DNA of 64,000 nt, taken from contig NZ_CP081153.1 of the NCBI RefSeq assembly GCF_025140835.1, positions 558,001 to 622,000 of the forward strand, given 5' to 3'. The translations under genes and the position numbers were made by a program. Position 1 is the stretch's first letter, and every line of letters starts with the position of its first letter. This stretch comes from Aliiroseovarius sp. M344 (GTDB taxonomy: Bacteria; Pseudomonadota; Alphaproteobacteria; Rhodobacterales; Rhodobacteraceae). The notes beneath the pieces are model-generated. The model had not been told where the DNA came from, did no database searches, and worked only from the letters and a program-made list of their open reading frames with translations. Shown piece after piece: positions 54,613-63,931 of the stretch.

Positions 54613-56082
54613 TTATTCCGACCAGTTGACGCCTGTCAGATCATTGGCCTGCGTGGGTGCGTTTTCCCACAGACCCTGAATTTTCGCGTTGGCGACACCG
54701 GTTTTTGCCAGCTGGAACAAATACCCGTTCACATAGTCATCTGCGATCATCTGTTGAGCCTGTTTGTTCAGCTCCGACCGCATCGCGGGGTCTGATGTGA
54801 CTGAGAGCTTGTTGATCAACGCCTGGAAGTCGGCATTGTCATACTGGAAGTAGTATTCGGGCCGCGCATAAATGTTGATGTCGGCAGGTTCGGTATGGCT
54901 GACGATGGTCAGGTCAAAATCCTTGCCCTTGAACACCTGTTCAATCCATTGCGCCCATTCGAGGTTCGAAATCTCGGTCTTGATTCCGACGTCACGCAAT
55001 TGGGCTGCGATGATCTCGCCCCCGCGCCGCGCATATGTGGGTGGCGGCAGCATCAGCCGCAACGTCAGGTCTTCGGCCCCGGCTTCCGCCAACAGGGATT
55101 TCGACATTTCAGGGTCAAAAGCAGAGTTGCCTGTCAGGTCGACATAGTCAGGGTTGTGGGGCGCGAAATGGCTGCCGATTGGGGTGCCATATCCAAACAT
55201 CGCCCCGTCGATGATATCCTGCCGGTTGATCGCATGGGCGATTGCCTTGCGGACGCGCAGATCTGCCAGCGGGCCGGACTTGTTGTTCATGGACAGGATT
55301 GTCTCGCCTTCGGTCGAGCCGACGATCACGTTGAACCGCGGATCTGCTTCGAACTGCGCCAAGGTTTCGGTGGCGGGGAAGTTCGGGAAGGCATCCACAT
55401 CTTCAGCCATCATTGCAGCGAAGGCGGCATTGGGGTCCGATATGAACTTGAACGTGGCTTTGGCCAGCGCCGGGGCGTCCCCCCAATAGGCGTCATTGCG
55501 TGCAATGGTCACATGATCGCCCTTGGCCCATTCAACAAAAGTAAATGGTCCAGTGCCCACAGGGGCCGTGGCAGCATTCTCAATGCTTTCGGGCGCAACA
55601 ATCACTGCGTCCCCCCACGCCATGTTGAACGGGAAATTGCCGTTGGGCGCAGACAGTTTCACGTCAACGGTCAGGGGATCGGGGGAGGTGACAGCCTCGA
55701 TATCCTTGAACAGTGCTTTCTGGGCGTTGGTCGATTCCTCGGCGCGCGCGCGATCGAGCGAGAAGATCACGTCTTCTGCATCCATCGTGCTGCCGTCATG
55801 GAAGGTCACCCCGTCCCGCAGTTTGAACGTATAGGTCAAGCCGTCATCGCTGACCGACCATTCGCTTGCCAGACCGGGAAGGACAGAGCCATCCGGCCCA
55901 AACCGGGTCAAACCTTCGAAGATGTTGGCATAGACAACTTCGTCAATGGCAGCAGCGGCCCCGCCGGTCGGATCAAGGTTTGGCGGCTCAAGCACCATGC
56001 CAAGCGTGATTGCGTCACTTCCGGCCAAAGCGGTCGTCGCCATAAGCGCCCAGGCGGCTGCGGTGAATTTCAGGTTGGTCAT
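54613..56082 (-). CDS. ABC transporter substrate-binding protein, family 5 (peptide/nickel)
   Basis: A 489-residue periplasmic protein with a signal peptide of about 20 residues ('AWALMATTALAGSDA'). The family signature is 'EGLTRFGPDGSVLPGLASEW' followed by 'YTFKLRDGVTFHDGS'. It would bind a peptide or similar solute. No permease or ATPase gene is adjacent, so its transporter must be elsewhere. GGAGG precedes ATG 56082. Confidence 0.9.
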   Translation of the reverse strand: MTNLKFTAAAWALMATTALAGSDAITLGMVLEPPNLDPTGGAAAAIDEVVYANIFEGLTRFGPDGSVLPGLASEWSVSDDGLTYTFKLRDGVTFHDGSTMDAEDVIFSLDRARAEESTNAQKALFKDIEAVTSPDPLTVDVKLSAPNGNFPFNMAWGDAVIVAPESIENAATAPVGTGPFTFVEWAKGDHVTIARNDAYWGDAPALAKATFKFISDPNAAFAAMMAEDVDAFPNFPATETLAQFEADPRFNVIVGSTEGETILSMNNKSGPLADLRVRKAIAHAINRQDIIDGAMFGYGTPIGSHFAPHNPDYVDLTGNSAFDPEMSKSLLAEAGAEDLTLRLMLPPPTYARRGGEIIAAQLRDVGIKTEISNLEWAQWIEQVFKGKDFDLTIVSHTEPADINIYARPEYYFQYDNADFQALINKLSVTSDPAMRSELNKQAQQMIADDYVNGYLFQLAKTGVANAKIQGLWENAPTQANDLTGVNWSE

Positions 56083-56236
56083 GGTCGGTCCTCCTTCGCC
56101 CATAATGCGGGACAGCCTTCATGAAACGCGCGAATCTGTGTCAGCGCAAGGGGTAGACGCTGCGGCAACCCCCCTTTGATATTCTGCGACGCAGCATTAT
56201 AGTGTCCTTGCGAAGAGGATCAGGGGAGGAGAAACC

Positions 56237-57064
56237 ATGAGCGCTTCTGCTAAGATTACCGTGCCGACACCGTCGGATATCCGGGTGCGCAAAGGTGGTA
56301 CACCGCTGGTCTGCTTGACGGCGTATGCGACCCCGACGGCTCAGATGATGGATGCGCATTGTGACATCGTTTTGGTAGGCGATAGCGTCGGCATGGTCGT
56401 GCATGGCCTCCCCGATACACTTGGCGTCACGATGGAGATGATGGAACTGCACGGAGCCGCTGTGAAACGCGGGCTGACGAAGGCCATGATGGTCGTCGAC
56501 ATGCCGTTTGGATCGTATGAAGAAAGCCCCGAACAAGCCTTCCGCAACGCAGCCCGCCTGATGCGCGTGACCGGTGCGGCAGCCGTTAAGCTGGAAGGTG
56601 GCGTGACGATGGCCGAAACGATCCGTTTTTTGACCAGTCGATCGATACCGGTCATGGCACATGTCGGTCTGACCCCGCAGGCAATCAACACGTTAGGTGG
56701 CTATAAGGTGCAGGGGCGCGGGGAAGATCGCGCGCGAGTGCTGGCCGACGCCAAAGCGGTCGAAGACGCTGGTGCTTTCTCGGTCGTGCTTGAGAAGGTG
56801 CCCGAGGGATTGTCGAACGAAATCACCGCGACCTTGTCCATTCCAACCATTGGCATCGGCGCATCTGCCGGCTGTGACGGGCAAATCCTTGTGGTCGATG
56901 ACATGCTGGGCTTGTTCACAGCCTTCAAACCCAAATTTGCCAAACGATATGCGACTTTGGGCGAAGATGGCGGCAAAGCCATCGCCCAATATGCCAAAGA
57001 AGTGCGTGCCCGCAGCTTCCCCGGCCCTGAACATGTATTTGCCGATGAGGTCCCCAAGAAATGA
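56237..57064 (+). CDS. panB: 3-methyl-2-oxobutanoate hydroxymethyltransferase
   Basis: A 275-residue TIM-barrel enzyme that makes ketopantoate for pantothenate and CoA. Motifs: '[20 protein letters not shown]', '[15 protein letters not shown]', '[16 protein letters not shown]', 'VKLEGG' and '[20 protein letters not shown]'. GAGGAG precedes the ATG. The last codon overlaps panC by 4 bases. Confidence 0.96.
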   Translation: MSASAKITVPTPSDIRVRKGGTPLVCLTAYATPTAQMMDAHCDIVLVGDSVGMVVHGLPDTLGVTMEMMELHGAAVKRGLTKAMMVVDMPFGSYEESPEQAFRNAARLMRVTGAAAVKLEGGVTMAETIRFLTSRSIPVMAHVGLTPQAINTLGGYKVQGRGEDRARVLADAKAVEDAGAFSVVLEKVPEGLSNEITATLSIPTIGIGASAGCDGQILVVDDMLGLFTAFKPKFAKRYATLGEDGGKAIAQYAKEVRARSFPGPEHVFADEVPKK

Positions 57065-57897
57065 AGCTGGTTCGCACCAAAGAAGACCTGCGCACCCTGC
57101 GCCGGAAATGGATATTCAAAGGTGAACGGGTGGCCGTTGTGCCCACCATGGGCGCCCTTCATGCGGGGCATCTGTCACTGGTCGAGGTTGCTAAGCAGAA
57201 TGCCGACCGCGTGATTGTCACCATTTTCGTAAACCCAAAACAATTTAACAATCCGGGTGATCTGGACAATTACCCGCGCACAGAAGACGAGGATGCCGCG
57301 AAGCTTGCGCCATATGGAATTGACGCGCTCTATGTCCCGACGCCGGATCAGATTTATCCAAAAGGGTTCTCGACCAATGTTCGCGTCTCGGGCCTGACAG
57401 AAGATCTGGAAGGCGCACATCGCCCGGGTCACTTTGACGGTGTGGCGACGGTTGTCTCAAAACTGTTTTTGCAGTCGCGCGCGGATGTCGCCTGTTTCGG
57501 CGAAAAGGATTACCAGCAAATGCTGTTGGTGCGCCGGCTGTCCGAAGATCTTGATATCGAGACAGAAGTGTTAGGTTGCCCAACCATCCGCGAAGAGGAC
57601 GGGCTGGCAATGTCCTCGCGCAATGTGCGCCTGTCGCTGGAAGAGCGCGCTGTCGCGCCCGTGCTCAAGGCCGAACTGGATCGGGCAGCCCTTGCTATCC
57701 GTCGCGGTGCAGATATTCGCGTGGTGTTGGACAGCGCCAAGGCCCAGATTGAGCGGGCCGGCTATGACAAGGTCGAGTATCTGGAATTGCGCGATGCGGC
57801 GGATTTGATGCCAGTGTCAAACCTGGATCGTCCGACGCGCCTGCTTGTTGCAGCGATGCTTGGGGATGTTCGTTTGATTGATAATATCCCGGTGTGA
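57061..57897 (+). CDS. panC: pantoate--beta-alanine ligase
   Basis: A 278-residue cytoplasmic ligase. '[15 protein letters not shown]' is the HxGH-type nucleotide motif near residue 26; 'VFVNPKQF'-like '[11 protein letters not shown]' and '[15 protein letters not shown]' follow, and '[15 protein letters not shown]' carries the second ATP site. It overlaps panB (ATGA), so the pathway steps are cotranslated. No panD is nearby. Confidence 0.96.
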   Translation: MKLVRTKEDLRTLRRKWIFKGERVAVVPTMGALHAGHLSLVEVAKQNADRVIVTIFVNPKQFNNPGDLDNYPRTEDEDAAKLAPYGIDALYVPTPDQIYPKGFSTNVRVSGLTEDLEGAHRPGHFDGVATVVSKLFLQSRADVACFGEKDYQQMLLVRRLSEDLDIETEVLGCPTIREEDGLAMSSRNVRLSLEERAVAPVLKAELDRAALAIRRGADIRVVLDSAKAQIERAGYDKVEYLELRDAADLMPVSNLDRPTRLLVAAMLGDVRLIDNIPV

Positions 57898-57900
57898 ATG

Positions 57901-57960
57901 AAGGGGCTTTGCCCCTCGCGGCTGAGCCGCTCACCCCAGGATTTTTTCGGCCAGAAGAAG
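57901..57960. repeat. Rhodobacteraceae-style extragenic element
   Basis: A GGGGC-TTT-GCCCC hairpin (57903-57915), a GCGGC-TGA-GCCGC hairpin (57918-57930), then CCCCAGGATTTTTTCGGCCA and AGAAGAAG. The order hairpin, hairpin, T-rich core is one I recall from many roseobacter gaps. It probably also terminates panBC. Confidence 0.55.
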
Positions 57961-57968
57961 CCGGGTTT

Positions 57969-59246
57969 TCAGAGCAGTTCCTTGAGCACCAATGCCATGA
58001 CGCCAGCGCTGTCGATCATATCCTCAACGCCTACCCATTCATCAGGTTGGTGAGCAAGGTCGAGGATGCCGGGTCCGTAGGCGATACAGTTTTTCAGTTT
58101 GCCAATCCGGTCGATGTGTTTCTGGTCATAGGTGCCGGGGGAGACTACGTAGGACGGCTGTTGACCCAGCACTTTTTCGATTGCGGCAGCGGTTGAGGTG
58201 ACGACGGGCGCATCTTTTTCAGTCATTGTCGGGATGACTTCGTGCATGTCGCGGATTTCGTATTCGAAACTTGGGCGCTGGGCGCGGATCGACTCGAGCA
58301 TTCGTGTGACCTCGGCCTTCACTTCGCTTAGGTCCTCTTCCATCAAGAAGCGGCGATCGATGATGATGCGACAGCGGTCGGCAACGCATGGTGCAGGTAG
58401 GCCGGTGTAGTCAGCGTCCTGTTCGGCCTCGCCGCCATGGATCGAGTTGATGTTCAGTGTGGATTGTTTAGCGCCTTCCGGAACCACAGGCATGTCGGTC
58501 TGTTTCGTTGCGAGTAGTGGGAACAGGTGGCGCTCCATCTCTTCCAGCACGGCGCCCATGTGTCGGATCGCGCTGTCGCCGAGGAAAGGCATCGAACCGT
58601 GGGCAATGCGCCCTTTGGTTTCGATTTCAGCCCACCAGACGCCGCGGTGGCCCAGACAGATACGGTCTTTGTTCAATGGTTCGGGAATGATCACGTGCTG
58701 CACGCGATCCGGGTCGAAATACCCTTTCTCGGCCAGATAAGCGACGCCACCATAGCCACCGCTTTCTTCGTCGGCTGTCGCGCTGATTTCCACCGCGCCT
58801 TTGTGGTCGGGATAGAGCGCGACGAAGGCCTCGGCTGCGATAATTGACGCCGCCAGCCCGCCTTTCATATCACACGCCCCGCGACCATAGATGCGGCCAT
58901 CTTCCAGTTCGCCGCCAAACGGGTCTTTGGTCCAGCCATGACCGACTTCGACCACATCATGATGGCTGTTGAAATGCACGCAGTCACCGGGCTGCGACCC
59001 TTCGTGACGGCAGATTACGTTCCAGCGCGGATATTCGGTGCTGTCGCCAGGCGTGCCCTCGGCGCGGATCATGTCGACCGACCAGCCTTGTGCACCAATA
59101 CGTTCGGCGATGAAAGAACAGACCCGGCGGTAATCGCGACCGGGTGGGTTCAGCGTTGGAATGCGGATCAGGTCTTGCGTCAGGGTGATCAGATCATCGC
59201 GACGGCGTGCGATTTCGGTCAGGAGGGGATCTTTGTCGTGTGTCAT
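57969..59246 (-). CDS. M20-family peptidase/deacylase (ArgE/DapE type)
   Basis: A 425-residue zinc hydrolase. Metal ligands: 'VHFNSHHDVVEVGHGWTKDP' (His, Asp), 'GACDMKGG' and 'ATADEESGG' (Glu). 'GSMPFLGDSAIRHM' follows the dimerisation domain. The sequence resembles acetylornithine deacetylase/succinyl-DAP desuccinylase relatives of the ArgE-like deacylase group (TIGR01910). The true substrate is open. It diverges from the unrecognised operon. Confidence 0.88.
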   Translation of the reverse strand: MTHDKDPLLTEIARRRDDLITLTQDLIRIPTLNPPGRDYRRVCSFIAERIGAQGWSVDMIRAEGTPGDSTEYPRWNVICRHEGSQPGDCVHFNSHHDVVEVGHGWTKDPFGGELEDGRIYGRGACDMKGGLAASIIAAEAFVALYPDHKGAVEISATADEESGGYGGVAYLAEKGYFDPDRVQHVIIPEPLNKDRICLGHRGVWWAEIETKGRIAHGSMPFLGDSAIRHMGAVLEEMERHLFPLLATKQTDMPVVPEGAKQSTLNINSIHGGEAEQDADYTGLPAPCVADRCRIIIDRRFLMEEDLSEVKAEVTRMLESIRAQRPSFEYEIRDMHEVIPTMTEKDAPVVTSTAAAIEKVLGQQPSYVVSPGTYDQKHIDRIGKLKNCIAYGPGILDLAHQPDEWVGVEDMIDSAGVMALVLKELL

Positions 59247-59334
59247 GCCGAAAGCCTAGGCAGCTTCCATTTGACAAACAATGACGGAGTCGGCGGGCAA
59301 CCCTATTTCACCCATTGCGCGAGCGAAAACGCTG

Positions 59335-59361
59335 TTGCAGGCCTTTAAATCGCGCTAAACT
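59335..59361 (+). promoter_or_regulatory. candidate promoter of the 59-64 kb operon
   Basis: TTGCAG (59335-59340), a 15-base spacer, then TAAACT (59356-59361), about 90 bp before the first gene of the operon. The intergenic gap is 204 bp. Confidence 0.3.
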
Positions 59362-59450
59362 CAACCTAAATAGAGATGTAACAGTGATTAACATTTTCCG
59401 AACTGGCAATAAGACCGGACCGGAGTTTTTGGTGGAGCCAAGGAGGGCAC

Positions 59451-60527
59451 ATGTCCAGTTTTGATAAGCAGATTCGTGAAAGCCAAGCGCAGGTTGAAGA
59501 AGCGCAGTCCAAGATTTCCGAACTAACAACGCGGATTGAAACCGCGCGTGCGAAGGCCGCGACGGGCGAAGATATTTCAATCGACATCGAAAACGCGACG
59601 CTGGATGACGTGCATGCCCATACTGAGGCGATGAATGCCAACATCGCCGAGCTGATCATGGGTTTGGACGATGTGACGTCTGGCTTTTCCACGGATTTTG
59701 ACCAGATGCGGTCGAAAACCGGGTGGGAGAGCTTTGTTGGCATCTTCTCGAAGGGCAAGTCGGAAAGCATGCGTCAGGAACGGATGCGCACGGCGTCCAT
59801 CGACGACAAGCTGCAAGAGCTGATCGCGCAATCGGATTCGATTGTGAAGCTGCTGGACGGTCAGTTGGCGATGCTCAACGAGCAAAAGGATAAAGTTGGT
59901 GAAAACCTGACCGCCACGCTGGATGATCGCGAAATGACCGTGGGCGAGCTGGAAGCCCTACGTGCCGATATTTTGGCTATGGATCCCAAAATTATCGAGC
60001 TTGAGGGCAAGATTGCCAACGAACAGGACGCGGCCAAGCGGACCCAGCTGGAAACTCAATTGGCTGATCTGAACACGCAGTACAACGAGATGGTGCAGGA
60101 CGAGCAAGTGAAGCTTGCCAAGTCGCAGACGCTCGAGCGCTATATCGAGAAGGGTAAGACCTGGGTCGATTCACTGCAAAACCAGGCAGCGACGCAGATG
60201 GTGTTGATCAACAAGCTGCAAACCGACACCAAGCAACGCGTGGTGCTGTATGATGCGCTGACAAAATCGTTGAAAACGGCGCAGCAGCAGGATGTGGCGC
60301 ACCGGATCAACGAAATCGGCGTCGAGACCGACAAGGAAGCCCAAGCTGCGATGGCCGCGATTGGCACGGCAACGAACCAGCGCATGGCCGACATGATGGA
60401 AGCCCACGAGGACCAAATGGTCTTTGCCCGCGACGTGCTGGAGCAAAAGGCCAAAGCCGACGAACGCTTCGCCCGCCGCTTCGCCGAGATCGTCGAGAAG
60501 CACGACAAGAACCTGTATGGGGGGTGA
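59451..60527 (+). CDS. coiled-coil protein, first gene of an unrecognised AAA+ operon
   Basis: A 358-residue soluble, acidic protein, no signal or membrane helix. Coiled coil is predicted at about 2-45 ('IRESQAQVEEAQSKISELTT') and over most of 110-240, with heptad-like Leu/Ile spacing. A Gly/Ser-poor C-terminal helix contains 'TKQRVVLYDALTKSLKTAQQ' and ends 'IVEKHDKNLYGG'. The arrangement loosely recalls TelA/KlaA-type proteins, but I cannot assign a family. AAGGAGGG precedes the ATG. It leads an operon with a membrane protein, an unknown protein and an AAA+ ATPase. Confidence 0.8.
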   Translation: MSSFDKQIRESQAQVEEAQSKISELTTRIETARAKAATGEDISIDIENATLDDVHAHTEAMNANIAELIMGLDDVTSGFSTDFDQMRSKTGWESFVGIFSKGKSESMRQERMRTASIDDKLQELIAQSDSIVKLLDGQLAMLNEQKDKVGENLTATLDDREMTVGELEALRADILAMDPKIIELEGKIANEQDAAKRTQLETQLADLNTQYNEMVQDEQVKLAKSQTLERYIEKGKTWVDSLQNQAATQMVLINKLQTDTKQRVVLYDALTKSLKTAQQQDVAHRINEIGVETDKEAQAAMAAIGTATNQRMADMMEAHEDQMVFARDVLEQKAKADERFARRFAEIVEKHDKNLYGG

Positions 60528-60616
60528 TTGCGTTCGAGTATTAATGCTCGACTGGTCCGTTCGCCCAGAGGGCCGGATCACGCGATCATGCCCCCCAGAT
60601 CTCGGAGATCAGCAAC

Positions 60617-60823
60617 ATGAAGAACGTTGCCGCCGCCCTCGTCTTTGTTGTGGTATTGGTTTTGGCAGTCAGCAGCTTCTTGCCCGAAACCATGCTTCAG
60701 CAATTGGGGGGTGTCAGGCGTTCTTGGGGCGGCGCTTTTGGCGAGCTGTTCTTGATTCTGACGCTCGTTGGCGGTTGGGTTTGGATGGTCGACTACAAAC
60801 GAAAGCAAAACGAGGATGAGTAA
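60617..60823 (+). CDS. two-helix small membrane protein of the AAA+ operon
   Basis: A 68-residue protein with two membrane segments, about residues 4-22 ('VAAALVFVVVLVLAVSSFL') and 42-58 ('GELFLILTLVGGWVWMV'). The last ten residues are charged ('DYKRKQNEDE'). No family recognised. It overlaps the next gene by 8 bases, a strong sign of coupling. It may anchor the complex to the inner membrane. Confidence 0.75.
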   Translation: MKNVAAALVFVVVLVLAVSSFLPETMLQQLGGVRRSWGGAFGELFLILTLVGGWVWMVDYKRKQNEDE

Positions 60824-61982
60824 CATCAAAACCTCCGAACGCACTTCTGCCGGTTTCGCCCCGCGCGACCATGCAGAGTTGACGGACACGCGGATCACGC
60901 GGCGGTATTTCTCGAAGTTCGAGAGGATCACCGCGCATCTGGCCCGTGTCGCCGGACAGATGGAGGTTGAAGGCAAGCTGACCCGGGACGAGGTCGATGT
61001 GCTCGCCCGCTATCTGATCAAGCTTGGCATCAGCTTCAAGGCGCTGGCGAACAAGTATCACATGTCTGACAAGGCCTATGGGTTGGGTGCTGCGACGCTG
61101 ACCTTTGATCGGCGCGACAGCGGGTTTCCGGTGCATGCAGAGCTTTTGCAGATGGCGTCAGACGCCGCGCAGGCGGACACCCATTTGAAGGGCATGGCCA
61201 CCGCATCAGACTTGAAAAGCCAGATGGTCAGCCAGATTGTGGGTGACCTGACCGTACCCAAAGCGCTGCAATATTCGCTGTCGCAACGGCTCTATTACGA
61301 AGAATTGGCGAAGGGAGAGCTGTTCTGGCCGCAAATGCATCCCGACGTGATTTGGCGCCATAACAAGGGCGAGGGACGCGATCCGCGCCGTGTCTATCTG
61401 GCGCATTGGGCGGTTTATGACAGCGAGGTCAATCTGCCCACGATTTACCTGATGGAACTCGAAGACACGGGCCGCACCGCGCTGCCTAAGGACGAGCGCC
61501 GCTGGCCGCTGGTGCAGTCACATCTGATGGCGCAGTCCATGGCCGGGTTGCAACTGGTGACCATCGCCACCGGGTTCGACAAGGATTTCGACGACCTGCA
61601 CCCCAAGCGCTTGCGTCGTTTCCATGTGGGGCCGATGTATAGCCACACATTTACCCGCCAGACCGGACCCTTGCGCGAGGTTTTGGCCGAGGCGAAAAGC
61701 CCGCCGGGTGAAGACTGGGCGCTGGCCTGGACCGTGGAAGAGCTGAAAAGCCAAAGCGTCAAGGAAGAGAAATCTGGCTGGTTCGGCAAGGTCGAGCGTG
61801 AGATTTTCGCCATTGATCCGTTCGCCGGGTCTGGGTCCGGAATCGGTGCCAGCGCGATGGAGCGCGCGATTATTATGCCAGAGCGCCCTTTTCAGGTGCT
61901 TGCCGAAAAGAACCCCGCCGGGTTCCACGACGTGCGCAAATTTGTCGTTAGCCCGGGTGGCCGGGTGCTGTCTTACCGTTGA
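60816..61982 (+). CDS. protein of unknown function, third gene of the AAA+ operon
   Basis: A 388-residue soluble protein with no recognised domain. The N-terminal ~100 residues are basic and helical ('ITRRYFSKFERITAHLARVA'). A central region is rich in Trp/Tyr/Arg ('FWPQMHPDVIWRHNKGEGR', 'RRVYLAHWAVYDSEVNLPTI'), followed by 'GFDKDFDDLHPKRLRRFHVG' and a C-terminal Gly-rich 'FAGSGSGIGASAMERAI'. ATG 60816 overlaps the previous gene by 8 bases; the next gene starts 15 bases after its stop. It is probably an adaptor or partner of the ATPase. Confidence 0.75.
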   Translation: MSNIKTSERTSAGFAPRDHAELTDTRITRRYFSKFERITAHLARVAGQMEVEGKLTRDEVDVLARYLIKLGISFKALANKYHMSDKAYGLGAATLTFDRRDSGFPVHAELLQMASDAAQADTHLKGMATASDLKSQMVSQIVGDLTVPKALQYSLSQRLYYEELAKGELFWPQMHPDVIWRHNKGEGRDPRRVYLAHWAVYDSEVNLPTIYLMELEDTGRTALPKDERRWPLVQSHLMAQSMAGLQLVTIATGFDKDFDDLHPKRLRRFHVGPMYSHTFTRQTGPLREVLAEAKSPPGEDWALAWTVEELKSQSVKEEKSGWFGKVEREIFAIDPFAGSGSGIGASAMERAIIMPERPFQVLAEKNPAGFHDVRKFVVSPGGRVLSYR

Positions 61983-61996
61983 TTTAGGAGTTTTCG

Positions 61997-63931
61997 ATGT
62001 CTCTACCCGCTGATCTGATGGAGCTTCGCGAAGAAGAAATCCGCGCGCATTATGACGCGGCTGCGGGGCATCTGGATGGGTTCGATCACACGCCCCGGAT
62101 CGCCAAACCGAAGGAAGCCCCCAAGGCCGAACGCAGCCCCGGCGTTGGGCGGGCGCGTCGGTTCCGGTCGACCACGCCGGGTCTTGTCACACGCTCGACC
62201 GCGCGGCCCGAAGGGGTGCATCTGGTGGAGCGGATCGAAGGATCGGATGGCGACGATCCGCTTGTCTCTCCGCTGCAAGCAACCGTGCTGCACGCGCTGC
62301 GCCGGGGCATCGCGATTGCGCTGGCGGTGGGCGAAGGCTTTGCGGAACAAACTGAATTGGCCGCGCTGCGTCGTTCGAACCTTGAGGGCCGATTGGGGGC
62401 GGACAAATCCACTGCATTCTCAGAACTCCTGACTGCCGAAGCGCTGATTGTCCTGCATGTCTTTGCCAACGCAACGTCTTACCTGCTGGCCGATCATGCC
62501 AGTGAGGTTTCGATTGAGGTTGGCGCGGTTGAGGAGGTCCTGACCGACAACGCCCCACTTGCCCTGAACGGCGCGCTTTGGGAGTTGGATCAGGAACTGG
62601 CGACCTTTGTTACGTCCGAGGACAAGCTGGTCGCGACCGTGCTGGCCTATGTCGAACAGTTGATGGAGAAGGTCGCCCTGCGCGCCCAGACCGCCAGCCA
62701 CCTTGGCCCGTTCACCTCGGCCAATTACCGGGTTGAAGCGGACGAGTTGACGATTTCGGGCTTCACGCCCTCGCGCGCCCATCGCGGCTCGAAAATCACG
62801 ATGACCTTCAAGAAACCGAACGAGGTCGTGGGCAACCACATCGCGAAGTATCAGGCGATGAAACTGTCCAAGATGCTGATGGCATACGATTTCGACCGCA
62901 AACTGAACCCGTTTGCTGAACTTGGCGGTTTCATCTTCACCTTCATGGGCGACGGCAAGCCCGGTACGGGAAAAACGACGCTGATCCAGATGATGGCCGG
63001 GCTGGTCAATGATTACTGCGCGGTGGCGGGCTATCCGTTCCGCTATCAGAACTTTGGCATCGACAATATCGACAGCTATCAGGGTAAGTCGGGCCAGAAC
63101 GCCAAGGCGTTTATCAACAATGTGCTCGACCCCAACGTGATCGGCTTTGGCACCGTGGATGACATCGACCAGATCGCGGGCAAACGCGGGGATCGCCAAT
63201 CCAGCGCAGGCCAGCAAGAGGTCACGGCGGTCCTGATGGAAAGCTTCGCGGGCGCCAACACCGTGGTGCGCGGGAATTGCACCTTCGGCATGTTCTCGAA
63301 CTACCCCGAGAATGTGGACGACGCCTTGCGCCAACGCGCCGGTGCGCGGTTCTTGGTGGACGGGCCACGCACGCGCGAGGACTATATCGACATCCTGCAT
63401 CTGCTTATGGGCAAGAACCACGACATCCCGCTGGGCAAGCACGACCTTTACGGCGCGCAAGAGATCAAATCCGCCGTCGCCCGTAGTTTCGAGGCGCATA
63501 ACAAGCCGCAGGAAACCGGGTTGATGAACGTCTTCGACCGTGTGCATGACAAGATCGGGGAACTGGACGACATCGCCAAGATCGGCACCTATCTGAAAGG
63601 CATTCAGGAGGCCGACGAACGCTTCACGGGCCGCTCGATCAAGAACATCACCGACGCGGTGAAAGTCCGCGCGATGGACTTTGAACTGCCCGACGAATGG
63701 ATGGAAAACCCGGAGCTGTTCTTGGTCAAAGACTATGACACCAAGAAAGACATGATCGAGGATCTGCGCGTGCCCATCACCACCGACATGGTGATCCAAG
63801 AGGTCAACCGCTATGCCGATTCAGAGTTCCGCTATGCCGATAAGTCAGACGAAGCCGCCATCGAGGCGATGGTGCGTGACTTTGGCCGTCAGGAAGAGGC
63901 GAAGAAGCGGTATTTGGAGGGGAAGGGGTGA
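61997..63931 (+). CDS. AAA+ ATPase of the unrecognised operon
   Basis: A 644-residue protein. Residues 1-300 have no known domain. The AAA+ core follows: Walker A 'GDGKPGTGKTT' (318-328, K326), a Walker B-like acidic cluster 'VIGFGTVDDIDQ' (381-392, D388, D389, D391), sensor-1 Asn in 'GMFSNYPENVDDALRQRAGA' (N435) with R445, R447 and R451 as arginine-finger candidates, and a helical lid to the end. That sensor region resembles classic AAA proteins. TAGGAG precedes the ATG. The next gene starts at 63928 (GTGA). Confidence 0.9.
   Translation: MSLPADLMELREEEIRAHYDAAAGHLDGFDHTPRIAKPKEAPKAERSPGVGRARRFRSTTPGLVTRSTARPEGVHLVERIEGSDGDDPLVSPLQATVLHALRRGIAIALAVGEGFAEQTELAALRRSNLEGRLGADKSTAFSELLTAEALIVLHVFANATSYLLADHASEVSIEVGAVEEVLTDNAPLALNGALWELDQELATFVTSEDKLVATVLAYVEQLMEKVALRAQTASHLGPFTSANYRVEADELTISGFTPSRAHRGSKITMTFKKPNEVVGNHIAKYQAMKLSKMLMAYDFDRKLNPFAELGGFIFTFMGDGKPGTGKTTLIQMMAGLVNDYCAVAGYPFRYQNFGIDNIDSYQGKSGQNAKAFINNVLDPNVIGFGTVDDIDQIAGKRGDRQSSAGQQEVTAVLMESFAGANTVVRGNCTFGMFSNYPENVDDALRQRAGARFLVDGPRTREDYIDILHLLMGKNHDIPLGKHDLYGAQEIKSAVARSFEAHNKPQETGLMNVFDRVHDKIGELDDIAKIGTYLKGIQEADERFTGRSIKNITDAVKVRAMDFELPDEWMENPELFLVKDYDTKKDMIEDLRVPITTDMVIQEVNRYADSEFRYADKSDEAAIEAMVRDFGRQEEAKKRYLEGKG

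Noticed and set aside
54895..56124. 409-codon open frame on the plus strand
   Set aside because: Antisense of the substrate-binding protein gene, which has a signal peptide, family motifs and a strong ribosome site.
62420..63799. 459-codon open frame on the minus strand
   Set aside because: It is the antisense of the AAA+ gene, whose plus-strand frame has Walker A and sensor motifs. No ribosome site or family match on the minus strand.
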